From assembly GCA_963730305.1 (NCBI GenBank), contig CAVSRB010000004.1, positions 372,001 to 436,000 on the forward strand: a stretch of 64,000 nt of DNA, in the 5' to 3' direction. This DNA comes from CAMYMQ01 sp963730305. Lineage in GTDB: Bacteria > Pseudomonadota > Alphaproteobacteria > Bin65. A program made the translations under genes and the position numbers. Shown piece by piece: positions 52,085 to 60,529 of the stretch (position 1 is the stretch's first letter; every line of letters starts with the position of its first letter). The notes beneath the pieces are model-generated. The model was given only the letters and a program-made list of their open reading frames with translations. It did no database searches and was not told the origin of the DNA.

Positions 52085-53002
52085 CTAGCCGGTGATGTGG
52101 CGCAGCTTGTCCGGGTTGCGCAGGATGTAGACCGCGGCGACCTTGCCGGCGCGAACCTCGACCGAGACGACGTAGGGGCTGCCGTCGGTCTCCATCGCGA
52201 CCGCGCCGGGCAGGCCGTTGATCCGGGCGAAGCGCGCGCTGGTCAGGGCCGGGGCCTTGTCGACGATGCCGGCGAAGAAGCGGGCGATCTTCCCGGCCCC
52301 GTAGATCGGGTTGAGCGCCGCGGCCTTCTTGCCGCCGCCGTCGCTCCACAGGATCGCGTCCTCGGCGAGCAGGCCGGCGAGCTGCGCGGCGTCGCCGGTG
52401 CGTGCGGCGGCGAGGAAGGCGGCGGCGATGCGGTCGCCGTCGTCGGCCGACACGTCGAAGCGCGGCCTGGCGTCGCGGACATGGGCCCGGGCCCGGGCGG
52501 CGAGCTGGCGGCAGGCGGCCTCGTTGCGGTCGAGCGTGGCCGCGACCTCGGCATAGTCCATGTCGAACACGTCGTGGAGCAGGAAGGCCGCCCGCTCCAG
52601 CGGCGACAGCCGTTCCAGCGCCAGCATCAGCGCCACCGACAGGTCGGCGGCGAGCTCGCCCGGCGCGTCGACCGTGAGCGCCGCGTCGTCGAGCACCGGC
52701 TCGGGCAGCCACGGGCCGACATACTGCTCGCGCCGCGCCCGCGCCGACTTGAGCAGGTCGAGGCACAGCCGGGTCACGGTACGCGAGAGGTAGGCGCGCG
52801 GGTTGTCGACCTTGGCGCGGTCGGCGGCGTGCCAGCGCAGATAGGCGTCCTGGACCACATCCTCGGCCTCCGACAGGGTGCCGAGCATGCGGTAGGCGAC
52901 CCCGGTGAGGTGCCGGCGGTGCGGCTCGAAGCTGGCCGCCGCGCCGGACGCCGCGCCCGGTGTACCTCGCGAGATCCCATGCGGCGTCGCGCGGGCGCTC
53001 AC
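52085..53002 (-). CDS. sigJ: ECF41-family sigma factor with SnoaL-like C-terminus
   Basis: 305 residues. Sigma2 (RRHLTGVAYRMLGTLSEAEDVVQDAYLRW) and sigma4 (LERLSPLERAAFLLHDVFDMDYAEVAATL) are joined by the ECF41 linker with YVGPWLPEPV. A C-terminal NTF2/SnoaL-like domain (about 195-305) carries the family motifs DGGGKK and NPDKL, which in studied ECF41 proteins tune activity in place of an anti-sigma factor. GTG 53002 overlaps the decarboxylase stop (GTGA). Cognate partner and promoter lie directly upstream. Confidence 0.95.
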   Translation of the reverse strand: MSARATPHGISRGTPGAASGAAASFEPHRRHLTGVAYRMLGTLSEAEDVVQDAYLRWHAADRAKVDNPRAYLSRTVTRLCLDLLKSARARREQYVGPWLPEPVLDDAALTVDAPGELAADLSVALMLALERLSPLERAAFLLHDVFDMDYAEVAATLDRNEAACRQLAARARAHVRDARPRFDVSADDGDRIAAAFLAAARTGDAAQLAGLLAEDAILWSDGGGKKAAALNPIYGAGKIARFFAGIVDKAPALTSARFARINGLPGAVAMETDGSPYVVSVEVRAGKVAAVYILRNPDKLRHITG

Positions 53003-53544
53003 GCCGCCTCGCGCAGCACCGGCATGACCGCGCCGCCGACACGGAGCCGGACGCAGGCCGAGCCATGACCGAGGGCGAACTTCATCATGGGATAGAACTG
53101 CGCCGCCGCCATGCCGTAGGCAAGCGAGATCACGGCCGCCGGGCCCCACGTGGCGTGGATCTGCTCGCGCATCCGGTCGGCCTCGACGTCGCGGGCGATC
53201 ACCGCGCGGGCGAAGCGCACGGTCAGCGCGACGTCGTCCGGCAGCGCCGCCAGGTCGCCCGCGACCACCTTGCGGATCAGCGCGGCGTCGACCCCGGCCC
53301 GCTCGGCCATGCCGACCACGAGCTGGGTGCACGGTCCGCAGTCGCCATGGAGCGCCGCGGTGATCTTGGCGGCATAGTAAGGGGCGGCCGGGATGTCGCG
53401 CTGGTAGGTGCTGAGCGCCGTCATCCGACCGACGGCGATCACCGCCTTGGGGTCCACGTCGAGGATCTCGTACATGTAGCCGGCGTCGTAGCCGGTCTGC
53501 CGTTCGAAGGCGGCCATGCGCCGCCGGATCAGCCATTTCCACAT
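52999..53544 (-). CDS. carboxymuconolactone decarboxylase-family partner of ECF41
   Basis: 181 residues, all-alpha AhpD/CMD-like fold. The redox pair is C69/C72 in LHGDCGPCTQLVVG, followed by histidine-less MAERAGV; CMD/AhpD proteins usually carry Cys-x-x-Cys with a nearby His, so activity may be modified. ECF41 sigma factors are typically linked to such COE-class genes (carboxymuconolactone decarboxylase, oxidoreductase, epimerase) and drive them. AGGAGA lies upstream of ATG 53544. A consensus ECF41 promoter precedes it. Confidence 0.9.
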   Translation of the reverse strand: MWKWLIRRRMAAFERQTGYDAGYMYEILDVDPKAVIAVGRMTALSTYQRDIPAAPYYAAKITAALHGDCGPCTQLVVGMAERAGVDAALIRKVVAGDLAALPDDVALTVRFARAVIARDVEADRMREQIHATWGPAAVISLAYGMAAAQFYPMMKFALGHGSACVRLRVGGAVMPVLREAA

Positions 53545-53598
53545 TCGATCGTCTCCTGGTTCGGGTCTGCGCGGCCGGAACGCCGCGGTTGGAGACAA

Positions 53599-53625
53599 GA
53601 CGAGACAGCCGGGCGGCCTGTGACA
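53599..53625 (-). promoter_or_regulatory. ECF41-type promoter TGTCACA-N16-CGTC
   Basis: On the minus strand, -35 TGTCACA occupies 53625-53619, a 16-base spacer follows, and -10 CGTC occupies 53602-53599. This equals the published ECF41 consensus. It sits about 55 bases before the decarboxylase start, so the operon is probably autoregulated. Confidence 0.85.
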
Positions 53626-53892
53626 TGGCCTGGCTCGGGGACGGCCCCCGGGGAAGGGCCCGCGGCGGGAAGACGGCACGCACGCTTGCCCACAGCGGGC
53701 CCGATGCCCATATTGAGGCCACCGACCCGGGACGTTCTCGCGGACGCGCCTTTCGGATACCCCCTCGCGCCGGGCTTGGCGCGACCGACGGCGGGCATCC
53801 AGCTCGCCCCCAAATCGTCAGTGATAGACATATGGCAGCGGCCCTTGGGCCGGCGGGCCCGCACCGCCGATTCGGCCGCCGATTGGAGTACG

Positions 53893-54165
53893 ATGGCTAA
53901 AGAAGAACTGATCGAAACCCAGGGCGTGATCACCGAGATCCTGCCCGACGCGCGCTTCCGCGTGGAGCTCGAAAACGGCCATACCGTCATGGCCTACACC
54001 TCCGGCAAGATGCGCAAGCACCGCATCCGCATGCTGGTCGGCGACCGCGTGACCCTGGAGATGACGCCCTACGACCTGACCAAGGCGCGGATCAACTTCC
54101 GCCACAAGGCCGATGCCGGCACCGTCCAGCCCCGCCCCAACCGGCCCCAGAAACGCCGCCACTAG
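53893..54165 (+). CDS. infA: translation initiation factor IF-1, C-terminally extended
   Basis: 90-residue S1-like OB-fold protein: MAKEELIETQGVITEILPDARFRVELENGHTVMAYTSGKMRKHRIRML... with the conserved GDRVTLEMTPYDLTKARINFRHK. The core is a normal IF-1; the tail TVQPRPNRPQKRRH makes it about 18 residues longer than the 72-residue E. coli protein. IF-1 occupies the ribosomal A site during initiation. Confidence 0.95.
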   Translation: MAKEELIETQGVITEILPDARFRVELENGHTVMAYTSGKMRKHRIRMLVGDRVTLEMTPYDLTKARINFRHKADAGTVQPRPNRPQKRRH

Positions 54166-54237
54166 CAGCGGATTGCATCCCGGCTTCGGCGGCCGAGGCC
54201 GCCACCCGCGGACTGCTCCGGAAGGTCGTCCGCGTGG

Positions 54238-54253
54238 TTAACCCGGGACTAAC
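54238..54253 (+). promoter_or_regulatory. possible CtrA-type box
   Basis: TTAA-N7-CTAAC, one mismatch from the CtrA consensus TTAA-N7-TTAAC. It is embedded in the inverted repeat TGGTTA-N9-TAACCA (54235-54255), about 50 bases before the PAS_5 start at 54304. Confidence 0.35.
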
Positions 54254-54303
54254 CAATGGAGCCTATAGTCGGCCTATGCCGACCTGAATCATTGGCTCCG
54301 AAC

Positions 54304-54807
54304 ATGATCCCCGATGCCCTGGAAGTTGCGGCGGCACCGCTGCAGGTAGACGAATTCTGGCCCGACGCCCTGGCGCCGCGGCTGGCCCAATTCGCGGCCT
54401 ATCTCGACCGCTGCCGCCCGGCCGACGGCGCGCTGGCCCGGCTCGCCGCCTTCGACCTGCTCGACGTGCCGGACCTGGTCGCGCACCTGATCCTGATCGA
54501 TCCGGTCGACGACGACCGCGGCAACACCCGGTTCCGGTTCCGCTTCGTCGGCACCTGGCACCTGCTGACCTTCGGCCAGGACGTCACCGGCAAGTTCATC
54601 GACGAGCTCTACAACGACCCGCTGGCGATGCAGGCCGAGCAGGCGCTGCACGACATCCTGGCCAGCGGCGAGCCGCACTATTGGCGGCGGCCCAGCGTGT
54701 TCCACGGTCAGCAGTATTTTCTCTATCAGCGGATCATGGCGCCGCTCGCCGACGAGGCTGGGCGGATCGTCCGGCTGGCCGGCTGCTACGACGCCGCCGA
54801 TCCCTGA
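54304..54807 (+). CDS. PAS_5 domain protein
   Basis: 167 residues made of a single PAS-like domain of the PAS_5 (DUF1488-type neighbours excluded) kind common in Rhodospirillales: LAAFDLLDVPDLVAHLILIDPV, FRFRFVGTWHLLTFGQDVTGKFIDEL and FLYQRIMAPLADEAGRIVRLAG. No output domain is attached, so it probably senses or binds a ligand for another protein. ATG 54304 is preferred over 54256, which would overlap the palindromic promoter element. Confidence 0.85.
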   Translation: MIPDALEVAAAPLQVDEFWPDALAPRLAQFAAYLDRCRPADGALARLAAFDLLDVPDLVAHLILIDPVDDDRGNTRFRFRFVGTWHLLTFGQDVTGKFIDELYNDPLAMQAEQALHDILASGEPHYWRRPSVFHGQQYFLYQRIMAPLADEAGRIVRLAGCYDAADP

Positions 54808-54810
54808 GCC

Positions 54811-55962
54811 TCACGAGCCGCCGCGGCCGACCGCCTCGCGCCAGGCGCGCTTCGACTTCAGCCCCTTGGTGTGGAAGTAGACCAGCCGCGCGAGCCACCG
54901 CATCGGCGCGGTCCCGATCATCACATTGTAGAGCCAGTTGGGCGGCCCCAGGTCGAGCGCCCGCCGCATCCAGCGCTTGAAGGTGAAGCGCGGGTAGCTG
55001 GCGCGCGCGACGGCAATCGGATCGACCGCCTTGCCCGCCTGCCCGTGGGTGGAAGCGTCGGCGATGGCGTCGGCGATCGCCGCGGCGTGGTCGAGCGCGG
55101 TGAAGATCCCGCCCGCGGTCATCGGCGAGACCATGCCGGCGGCGTCGCCGACCAGCAGCACGTTGTCCCGCCCCAGCGGCGCGACGCAGCCGCCACACGG
55201 GATCAGCCCGCTGCGGCGCTCGACCACGCGCGCGGCCGATAGATCGAAAACCGTGCCGATGCGCTCGATGAAGGCGGCGAGCACCGGCTTGTCGGCGCGC
55301 TTGCAGGCGAGACCGATCTGGGTGACGTGGGGGCCCGGCGCGACCCAGCCGATGTAGCCGGGGGCCAGGCGGCTGTCGAGGAAGGTGTGGAGGAAGCGCG
55401 GGTCGACCCCGCCGACGCCCTCGTACTCGGCCTCGAGCCCGACCAGGAAGCGCCGGTTCTGCCCGAGCCCGAACAGCTCGGCGACGCGGGACTTGGCCCC
55501 GTCGGCGCCCAACAGGAACCCGGCCTCGATGCCGTGGTCGGCAATCCGGACCGTGTCGCCGTCGGTCTCGGCGCGATCGAACGGCGCGTCGAGGCGCAGC
55601 TCGGCCCCCGCCGCAGTCGCCTGCTCGGCAAGCCAGCGCAGCAGCCCCGGCGTGTCGGTGGTCAGGAAGTGATAGCCGGGCGAGGTGAGCTCGATCGACC
55701 TGAGCGACGGCGCGTAGAGCCGCACCCCCGGCACGGCGCGGACCAGCTGGGCCGGCGGGTCGAGCAGGTCGGCTGCCTCCTTGACCAGGATCCCGGTGGT
55801 GTGGACCTGCGCCCCCGGCTCGGGCTTCTTCTCCAGCACGACCACGCGCAGGCCCCGCTCGGCCGCCCGCCGCGCGGCGGTGAGCCCGGCGAAGCTGGCG
55901 CCGACGATGGCCAGGTCATAGCGGGCGAGATCATAGCGGGCGGGGTTACTGCGCTCGGTCAT
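54811..55962 (-). CDS. FAD-dependent reductase, geranylgeranyl-reductase-like
   Basis: 383-residue flavoprotein. FAD-binding DLAIVGASFAGLTAARRAAERGLRVVVLEK, PCGGCVAP and the GD box VLLVGDAAGMVSPMTAGGIFTALDHA place it in the geranylgeranyl/halogenase-like reductase superfamily; the ending RLVYFHTKGLKSKRAWREA is family-typical. A small in-frame duplication (ARYDL twice) sits just before the FAD motif. Its start overlaps the upstream transporter stop (ATGA). May saturate isoprenoid chains; substrate not determinable. Confidence 0.85.
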   Translation of the reverse strand: MTERSNPARYDLARYDLAIVGASFAGLTAARRAAERGLRVVVLEKKPEPGAQVHTTGILVKEAADLLDPPAQLVRAVPGVRLYAPSLRSIELTSPGYHFLTTDTPGLLRWLAEQATAAGAELRLDAPFDRAETDGDTVRIADHGIEAGFLLGADGAKSRVAELFGLGQNRRFLVGLEAEYEGVGGVDPRFLHTFLDSRLAPGYIGWVAPGPHVTQIGLACKRADKPVLAAFIERIGTVFDLSAARVVERRSGLIPCGGCVAPLGRDNVLLVGDAAGMVSPMTAGGIFTALDHAAAIADAIADASTHGQAGKAVDPIAVARASYPRFTFKRWMRRALDLGPPNWLYNVMIGTAPMRWLARLVYFHTKGLKSKRAWREAVGRGGS

Positions 55963-57302
55963 CGGGCTCCGTCGTCATCCCTCACAGGATGGTGTCGGGG
56001 TCGACCTGCTTGGTGTTCGACGGTCAGCAGGATCAGCCCGCCGATCACCAGGAAGGGCATCACCGTCGCCATGCCCCAGCGGTGGCCGGCGAAGGTCGTC
56101 ACCAGGGCGAACAGCCACGGGCCGAGGAAGGCGGTGCTGCGGCCCGAGAAGGCGTAGAGGCCGAACATCTCGTTCTCCTTGCCCGCGGGCGCGAGCCGCG
56201 CCATCAGCGACCGGCTGGCCGACTGGGCCGGGCCGAAGAACAGGCCGATCCCCGCGCCCAGGATGTAGAACCACAGCTTGGATTCGATGACCAGCATCGG
56301 GATGCCGAAGACGAGCACCCCGATCAGCGCCAGGATGATGGTCGGCTTGGCGCCGATCCGGTCGTCGAGCCAGCCGAAGCCGAACGCGCCCAGGCCGGCG
56401 GTGACGTTGAGCAGGATGCCGAAGACGATGACCTCGGCCGTCTGCATGCCGAACACCGCGCCGGCGTAGATGGCGCCGACCGCGAAGATGGTGTTGAGCC
56501 CGTCGATGTAGAACAGCCGCGCGATCAGGAAACGGAAGATCGAGCGGTAGCGGCGGATCGAGCCGAGCGTCCGCCACAGCTCGCCCAGGCCCTCGCGCAC
56601 CGCCTGACCGGCCGACAGGCCCGTGCCCTTGGTGTCGGGGGTGAACAGGAAGATCGGCAGGCAGAAGACCAGCGTCCACACCGCCACGACCGGCCCGGCG
56701 ATGCGGACGTGCTCGGCGGTCGACTTGTCGAGCCCGAACGGCGCGGTCGCGGGCTGGACGAAGACGAACAGCAGCAGCACCAGACAGGCCAGCCCGCCGG
56801 CATAGCCGAGCCCCCAGGCCCAGCCGGAGATGCGGCCGATCCGCGGCTCGTCGACCAGCCCCGGCAGCATCGCGTTGTAGAAGACGATCGCGACCTCGAA
56901 GCCGACGATGCCGATCGCCGACGCCCACAGCACGATGTCGACCGCGCCCTCGGAGCCGGGCGCCGCGCCCTTGGGCGTGCCCCACCACAGCGCCGCCGCG
57001 CCGATGACCATGATAATGGTGAAGAAGGCGAGCCACGGCTTGCGCCGGCCGCCCCGGTCGGCGATCGCGCCGAGGACCGGGCTGAGCAGCGCGATCGCCA
57101 GCGCCGCCAGGCCCTGCATGAAGCCCCACTCGGCCGCGCCGACCGTGTTGTTGGCCGCGACCGCCTCGGAGAAATAATTGGCGATGATGAAGGTGGTGAC
57201 GACCGTGGTGAAGGGCGAGTTGGCCCAGTCGTACATCGACCAGGAGAAGACGCCGAGCTTGCCGACGCGCGGCCGCTCGTGCCCCGGCGCTGCCTCGCTC
57301 AT
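55959..57302 (-). CDS. UMF1/Atg22-like MFS transporter
   Basis: 447 residues, about 12 helices. The N-terminal SWSMYDWANSPFTTVVTTFI is the UMF1/Atg22 hallmark. FFGPAQSASRSLMARLAP near residue 370 is also typical. The last residues (HQAGRPRHHPVRDDDGAR) look non-native: the alternative frame near 56018 ends TKQVDPDTIL with a stop at 55982, suggesting a small indel. The fungal relative exports amino acids; the bacterial substrate is unknown. Forms an operon with the FAD reductase. Confidence 0.88.
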   Translation of the reverse strand: MSEAAPGHERPRVGKLGVFSWSMYDWANSPFTTVVTTFIIANYFSEAVAANNTVGAAEWGFMQGLAALAIALLSPVLGAIADRGGRRKPWLAFFTIIMVIGAAALWWGTPKGAAPGSEGAVDIVLWASAIGIVGFEVAIVFYNAMLPGLVDEPRIGRISGWAWGLGYAGGLACLVLLLFVFVQPATAPFGLDKSTAEHVRIAGPVVAVWTLVFCLPIFLFTPDTKGTGLSAGQAVREGLGELWRTLGSIRRYRSIFRFLIARLFYIDGLNTIFAVGAIYAGAVFGMQTAEVIVFGILLNVTAGLGAFGFGWLDDRIGAKPTIILALIGVLVFGIPMLVIESKLWFYILGAGIGLFFGPAQSASRSLMARLAPAGKENEMFGLYAFSGRSTAFLGPWLFALVTTFAGHRWGMATVMPFLVIGGLILLTVEHQAGRPRHHPVRDDDGAR

Positions 57303-57416
57303 CCCCCCGCCCCTCGTCTGCTATAGTTGTTCGGCCGCGCAGCATCGCACGCTCGCGGGCACGCACCAAGCCGCTTCACCGTACTCCGACGAGGCAACGA
57401 TCAAGAGGACCGGACC

Positions 57417-57737
57417 ATGTTGATGACGACGACCTCGACCCTCCAGGACAAGAGCATCAAGCAGTATTACGGCATCGTCAGCGGCGAGGCGATCCTCGGC
57501 GCCAACGTGTTCAAGGACATGTTCGCCGGCATCCGCGACATCGTCGGCGGCCGCTCGGCGGCCTACGAGAAGGAGCTGCGCACGGCCAAGGCGACCGCGC
57601 TCGACGAGATGATGCAGCAGGCCAAGGATTACGGCGCCAACGCGGTGATCGGGGTCGATCTCGACTACGAGACGGTCGGCGCCAGCGGCTCGATGCTGAT
57701 GGTCGTCGCCACCGGCACCGCCGTCCTCACCGACTAG
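57417..57737 (+). CDS. YbjQ family (DUF74) protein
   Basis: 106 residues. Signature YYGIVSGEAILGANVFKDMFAGIRDIVGGRSAAYEKEL and AKDYGANAVIGVDLDYETVG. Members form a pentamer-like fold and are annotated heavy-metal-binding without firm proof. GAGGACC precedes ATG 57417. The stop shares four bases with the convergent hisA stop. Confidence 0.92.
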   Translation: MLMTTTSTLQDKSIKQYYGIVSGEAILGANVFKDMFAGIRDIVGGRSAAYEKELRTAKATALDEMMQQAKDYGANAVIGVDLDYETVGASGSMLMVVATGTAVLTD

Positions 57738-58459
57738 CGTCCCAGCAGCGCCAGCGCCGCGGCCGGGTCGATCCGGCCGTCGTAGAGCGCCCGGCCGCAG
57801 ATCACGCCGGCGATGCCGTCGCTCTCGACGGCCTTGAGGCGCTTCAGGTCGTCCATGCCGCTCACTCCGCCCGAGGCGATCACCGGGGTCGAGACCGCGC
57901 GCGCCAGCGCGGCGGTGGCCTCGACATTGACCCCGCCGAGCGCGCCGTCGCGGTCGATGTCGGTATAGATGATCGCGGCCACGCCGGCGTCCTCGAAGGC
58001 GCGGGCGAGGTCTTCGGCGCGGGTCTCCGAGGTCTTGAGCCAGCCGTCGGTCGCGACCCTGCCGCCGCGCGCGTCGATGCCGACCGCCACCCGGCCGGGG
58101 AAGTCGCGGCACGCTGCGCGCACCAGCGCCGGGTCGGTCAGCGCGACCGTGCCGAGGATGACCCGGCGCAGGCCCTTCTCCAGCCATGTCTCGATCGTGG
58201 CCATGTCGCGAATGCCGCCGCCGAGTTGAGCCGGGATGGTGAGCGCGCCCAGGATCGCCTCGACCGCGGCGGCATTGACCGGCCGGCCGGCGACCGCACC
58301 GTTGAGGTCGACGATGTGCAGCCATCCGAACCCGGCGGCCTCGAACGACGACGCCTGGTCGGCAGGGTCGTCGTTGAACACGGTCTCCTGGTCGAGGTCG
58401 CCCTTGACCAGGCGGACGCAGCGGCCGTCCTTCAGGTCGATCGCCGGGAACAGGATCAC
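57734..58459 (-). CDS. hisA: HisA, ProFAR isomerase
   Basis: 241-residue TIM barrel that isomerises ProFAR to PRFAR in histidine synthesis. ILFPAIDLKDGRCVRLVKGD (catalytic Asp8), LGGGIRDMATIE, IIYTDIDRDGALGGVN and VIASGGVSGMDDLKRL are all present. Starts at GTG 58459, overlapping the acetyltransferase stop (GTGA). The usual next gene, hisF, is missing: a YbjQ gene faces it instead. Confidence 0.96.
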   Translation of the reverse strand: MILFPAIDLKDGRCVRLVKGDLDQETVFNDDPADQASSFEAAGFGWLHIVDLNGAVAGRPVNAAAVEAILGALTIPAQLGGGIRDMATIETWLEKGLRRVILGTVALTDPALVRAACRDFPGRVAVGIDARGGRVATDGWLKTSETRAEDLARAFEDAGVAAIIYTDIDRDGALGGVNVEATAALARAVSTPVIASGGVSGMDDLKRLKAVESDGIAGVICGRALYDGRIDPAAALALLGR

Positions 58460-59148
58460 GCCTTGCGCTCCTTGCGGGCCGCGGCCGGCTGGCGCGCCGT
58501 CTTCTTGGGCGCAGCCTTCCTGGTCACGGCCTTTTTCGACGCGGCCTTCTTGGCCGCGGCTTTCTTCGGCGCGGCCTTGCGCGCCGCCGCGTCGTTGCCG
58601 GTCAGCCGCTTCCAGTAGTAGCGGCCCGCGACGAAGCGGCCGTCGACCTTGGCATAGTAGGGGTTGGTGCCCCAACAGACGTAGCCCATGCTCTCGTAGA
58701 TGCCGATCGCCCGTTCCTGGGTCTCGCGGACGTCGAGCGTCAGGACCTCGAAGCCGCCGTCGCGGGCGACCGCTTCGGCCTTCTCGGTCAGCATGCGGGC
58801 CAGGCCGTGGCCGCGCGCCCAGGGCGCGACGAAGGCGTGCTGGAGCTGGGCTGCGAAGGCCTGCGCCTCGTTGTTGCGCGGTGCCCGGTAGAGCTGGGCC
58901 GAGCCGCAGATGACGCCGTCGAGCCGGGCGACGATCAGCCGCCGCTCGGGCACCAGCAGCACGCCCTTCCAATAGGTCTCGAGGAGCTGCCGGTCGGGCG
59001 GCGCCAACCAGCCGAAGCCGCCGCCGGCGAGGATCGCCGCGTCGGTGGCGTCGCACAGGTCGTGCAGCTCGCCGCTGGCGAACGCCTCGATCAACTCGAC
59101 CGCGACGAGCCGGGCTTCGGTTTGCGGTTCGCGGGTCGCGCCGGTCAT
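58456..59148 (-). CDS. GNAT acetyltransferase with histone-H1-like tail
   Basis: 230 residues. The GNAT core (about 20-185) includes RRLIVARLDGVICGSAQL, the acetyl-CoA site FVAPWARGHGLARMLTEKAE and IGIYESMGYVCWGTNPYYAKVDG. Residues about 190-230 form a Lys/Ala-rich tail (units like ARKAAPKKAAAKKAASKKA) as in histone H1 or H-NS-like DNA binders, unusual on a GNAT. It lies between hisH and hisA with ATGA and GTGA overlaps, as in Azospirillum-type his operons where an acetyltransferase-like frame occupies this slot. Substrate unknown. Confidence 0.88.
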   Translation of the reverse strand: MTGATREPQTEARLVAVELIEAFASGELHDLCDATDAAILAGGGFGWLAPPDRQLLETYWKGVLLVPERRLIVARLDGVICGSAQLYRAPRNNEAQAFAAQLQHAFVAPWARGHGLARMLTEKAEAVARDGGFEVLTLDVRETQERAIGIYESMGYVCWGTNPYYAKVDGRFVAGRYYWKRLTGNDAAARKAAPKKAAAKKAASKKAVTRKAAPKKTARQPAAARKERKA

Positions 59149-59789
59149 GGCATCCAGCGCAGGAAGTTGGCGATCATGCGCAGCCCCGCGGCCTGGCTCT
59201 TCTCCGGGTGGAACTGGGTGCCGACCATGTTGTCCCGGCCGACGATCGCGGTGACCGGGCCGCCATAGTCGGCGGTCGCGAGCAGGTGCGCGTCGTCGGC
59301 GCAGTCGAACACGTAGGAATGGACGAAATAGGCGTGCGCGCCCTCGGCGACGCCGGCGAGCACCGGGTGGCCGGGCACATGCAGGTGCAACTCGTTCCAG
59401 CCCATGTGCGGGATCTTGAGCGCCGGGTCGTCGGGCGTCATCGGCACCACCTCGCCCGGGATCCAGCCGAGGCCCTCGTGGGTGCCGTGTTCCAGCCCGC
59501 GCGCGGCCATCAGCTGCATGCCGACGCAGATGCCGAAGAAGGGCTTGGCGTCGGCGATCACCGCCTGCTCCAGCGCCTCGATCATGCCGGGCACGGCGCG
59601 CAGCCCGCGGTTGCAGTCGCCGAACGCGCCCTGGCCGGGCAGCACGATATGGCTGGCGCCGGCCAGCGCGCCGGCGTCGGCGGTGACCTCGACGTCGAGC
59701 GCCAGGCCCTCGTCGGCGGCGACCCGCTCGAACGCCTTCGCGGCCGAGCGCAGGTTTCCGGAGCCGTAATCGATGATGACGGCCTTCAT
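59145..59789 (-). CDS. hisH: HisH, IGP synthase glutamine amidotransferase
   Basis: 214-residue class I glutaminase. Cys in FFGICVGMQLM, His/Glu in GTQFHPEKSQAAG, oxyanion-strand LPGQGAFGDC and the conserved N-terminus AVIIDYGSGNLRSAAKA. Supplies ammonia to HisF, which is not encoded beside it here. The stop overlaps the acetyltransferase start (ATGA). Confidence 0.97.
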   Translation of the reverse strand: MKAVIIDYGSGNLRSAAKAFERVAADEGLALDVEVTADAGALAGASHIVLPGQGAFGDCNRGLRAVPGMIEALEQAVIADAKPFFGICVGMQLMAARGLEHGTHEGLGWIPGEVVPMTPDDPALKIPHMGWNELHLHVPGHPVLAGVAEGAHAYFVHSYVFDCADDAHLLATADYGGPVTAIVGRDNMVGTQFHPEKSQAAGLRMIANFLRWMP

Positions 59790-59810
59790 CGCCCCGTCGT
59801 CGTCCTGCTG

Positions 59811-60440
59811 CTAGAGGGAGCCGCCGAGGACGCCCTTGGTCGACGGCACCGCGTCGGCCTTGCGCGGGTCGATCTCGATCGCCGCGCGCAGCGCCCGGGC
59901 GAGGCCCTTGTAGCAACTCTCGACGATGTGGTGGTTGTTCTCGCCGTAGAGGTTCTCGACGTGCAGGGTCAGCCCGGCCGCCTGGGCGAAGGCCTGGAAC
60001 CATTCCTTGAACAGCTCGGTGTCCATCTCGCCCAGCTTGTCGCGGCCGAACGCCACCTTCCAGATCAGGTAGGGCCGGTTCGAGGCGTCGAGCGCCACCC
60101 GGGTCAGCGTCTCGTCCATCGGCACCAGCGCGTCGCCCCAGCGGCGGATGCCGGCGCGGTCGCCCAGCGCCTTGGCGACGGCTTCGCCGATGGCGATGCC
60201 GCTGTCCTCGGTGGTGTGGTGGTAATCGATGTGGAGGTCGCCCTTGGCCTCGACCGTGAGGTCGATCAGCGAGTGGCGCGAGAGCTGCTCGAGCATGTGG
60301 TCGAGGAAGCCGATCCCGGTCGACACCGAATAGGCGCCGGCGCCGTCGAGGTTCACCTCGACCGTGATCTCGGTCTCCTTGGTCTTGCGCGCGACCTGCG
60401 CCGTCCGCCCCGCCGCGCGGGCTGCAACCGCCTCGTTCAT
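59811..60440 (-). CDS. hisB: HisB, imidazoleglycerol-phosphate dehydratase
   Basis: 209 residues, monofunctional (no phosphatase domain). Both metal-binding repeats are seen: GIGFLDHMLEQLSRHSLIDL ... LHIDYHHTTEDSGIAIG and ENNHHIVESCYKGLARALR. Start region TAQVARKTKETEITVEVNLDG. First gene of the hisB-hisH-GNAT-hisA operon on the minus strand. Confidence 0.97.
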   Translation of the reverse strand: MNEAVAARAAGRTAQVARKTKETEITVEVNLDGAGAYSVSTGIGFLDHMLEQLSRHSLIDLTVEAKGDLHIDYHHTTEDSGIAIGEAVAKALGDRAGIRRWGDALVPMDETLTRVALDASNRPYLIWKVAFGRDKLGEMDTELFKEWFQAFAQAAGLTLHVENLYGENNHHIVESCYKGLARALRAAIEIDPRKADAVPSTKGVLGGSL

Positions 60441-60529
60441 GGCGTGCTCCTTGTCGATTGCGCGGCGTTGTAGCAGGAACAGGGCGCGAACGCCACGCCC
60501 ACGGCGCCGCAGGGGGCGCCCCTCGGAAT

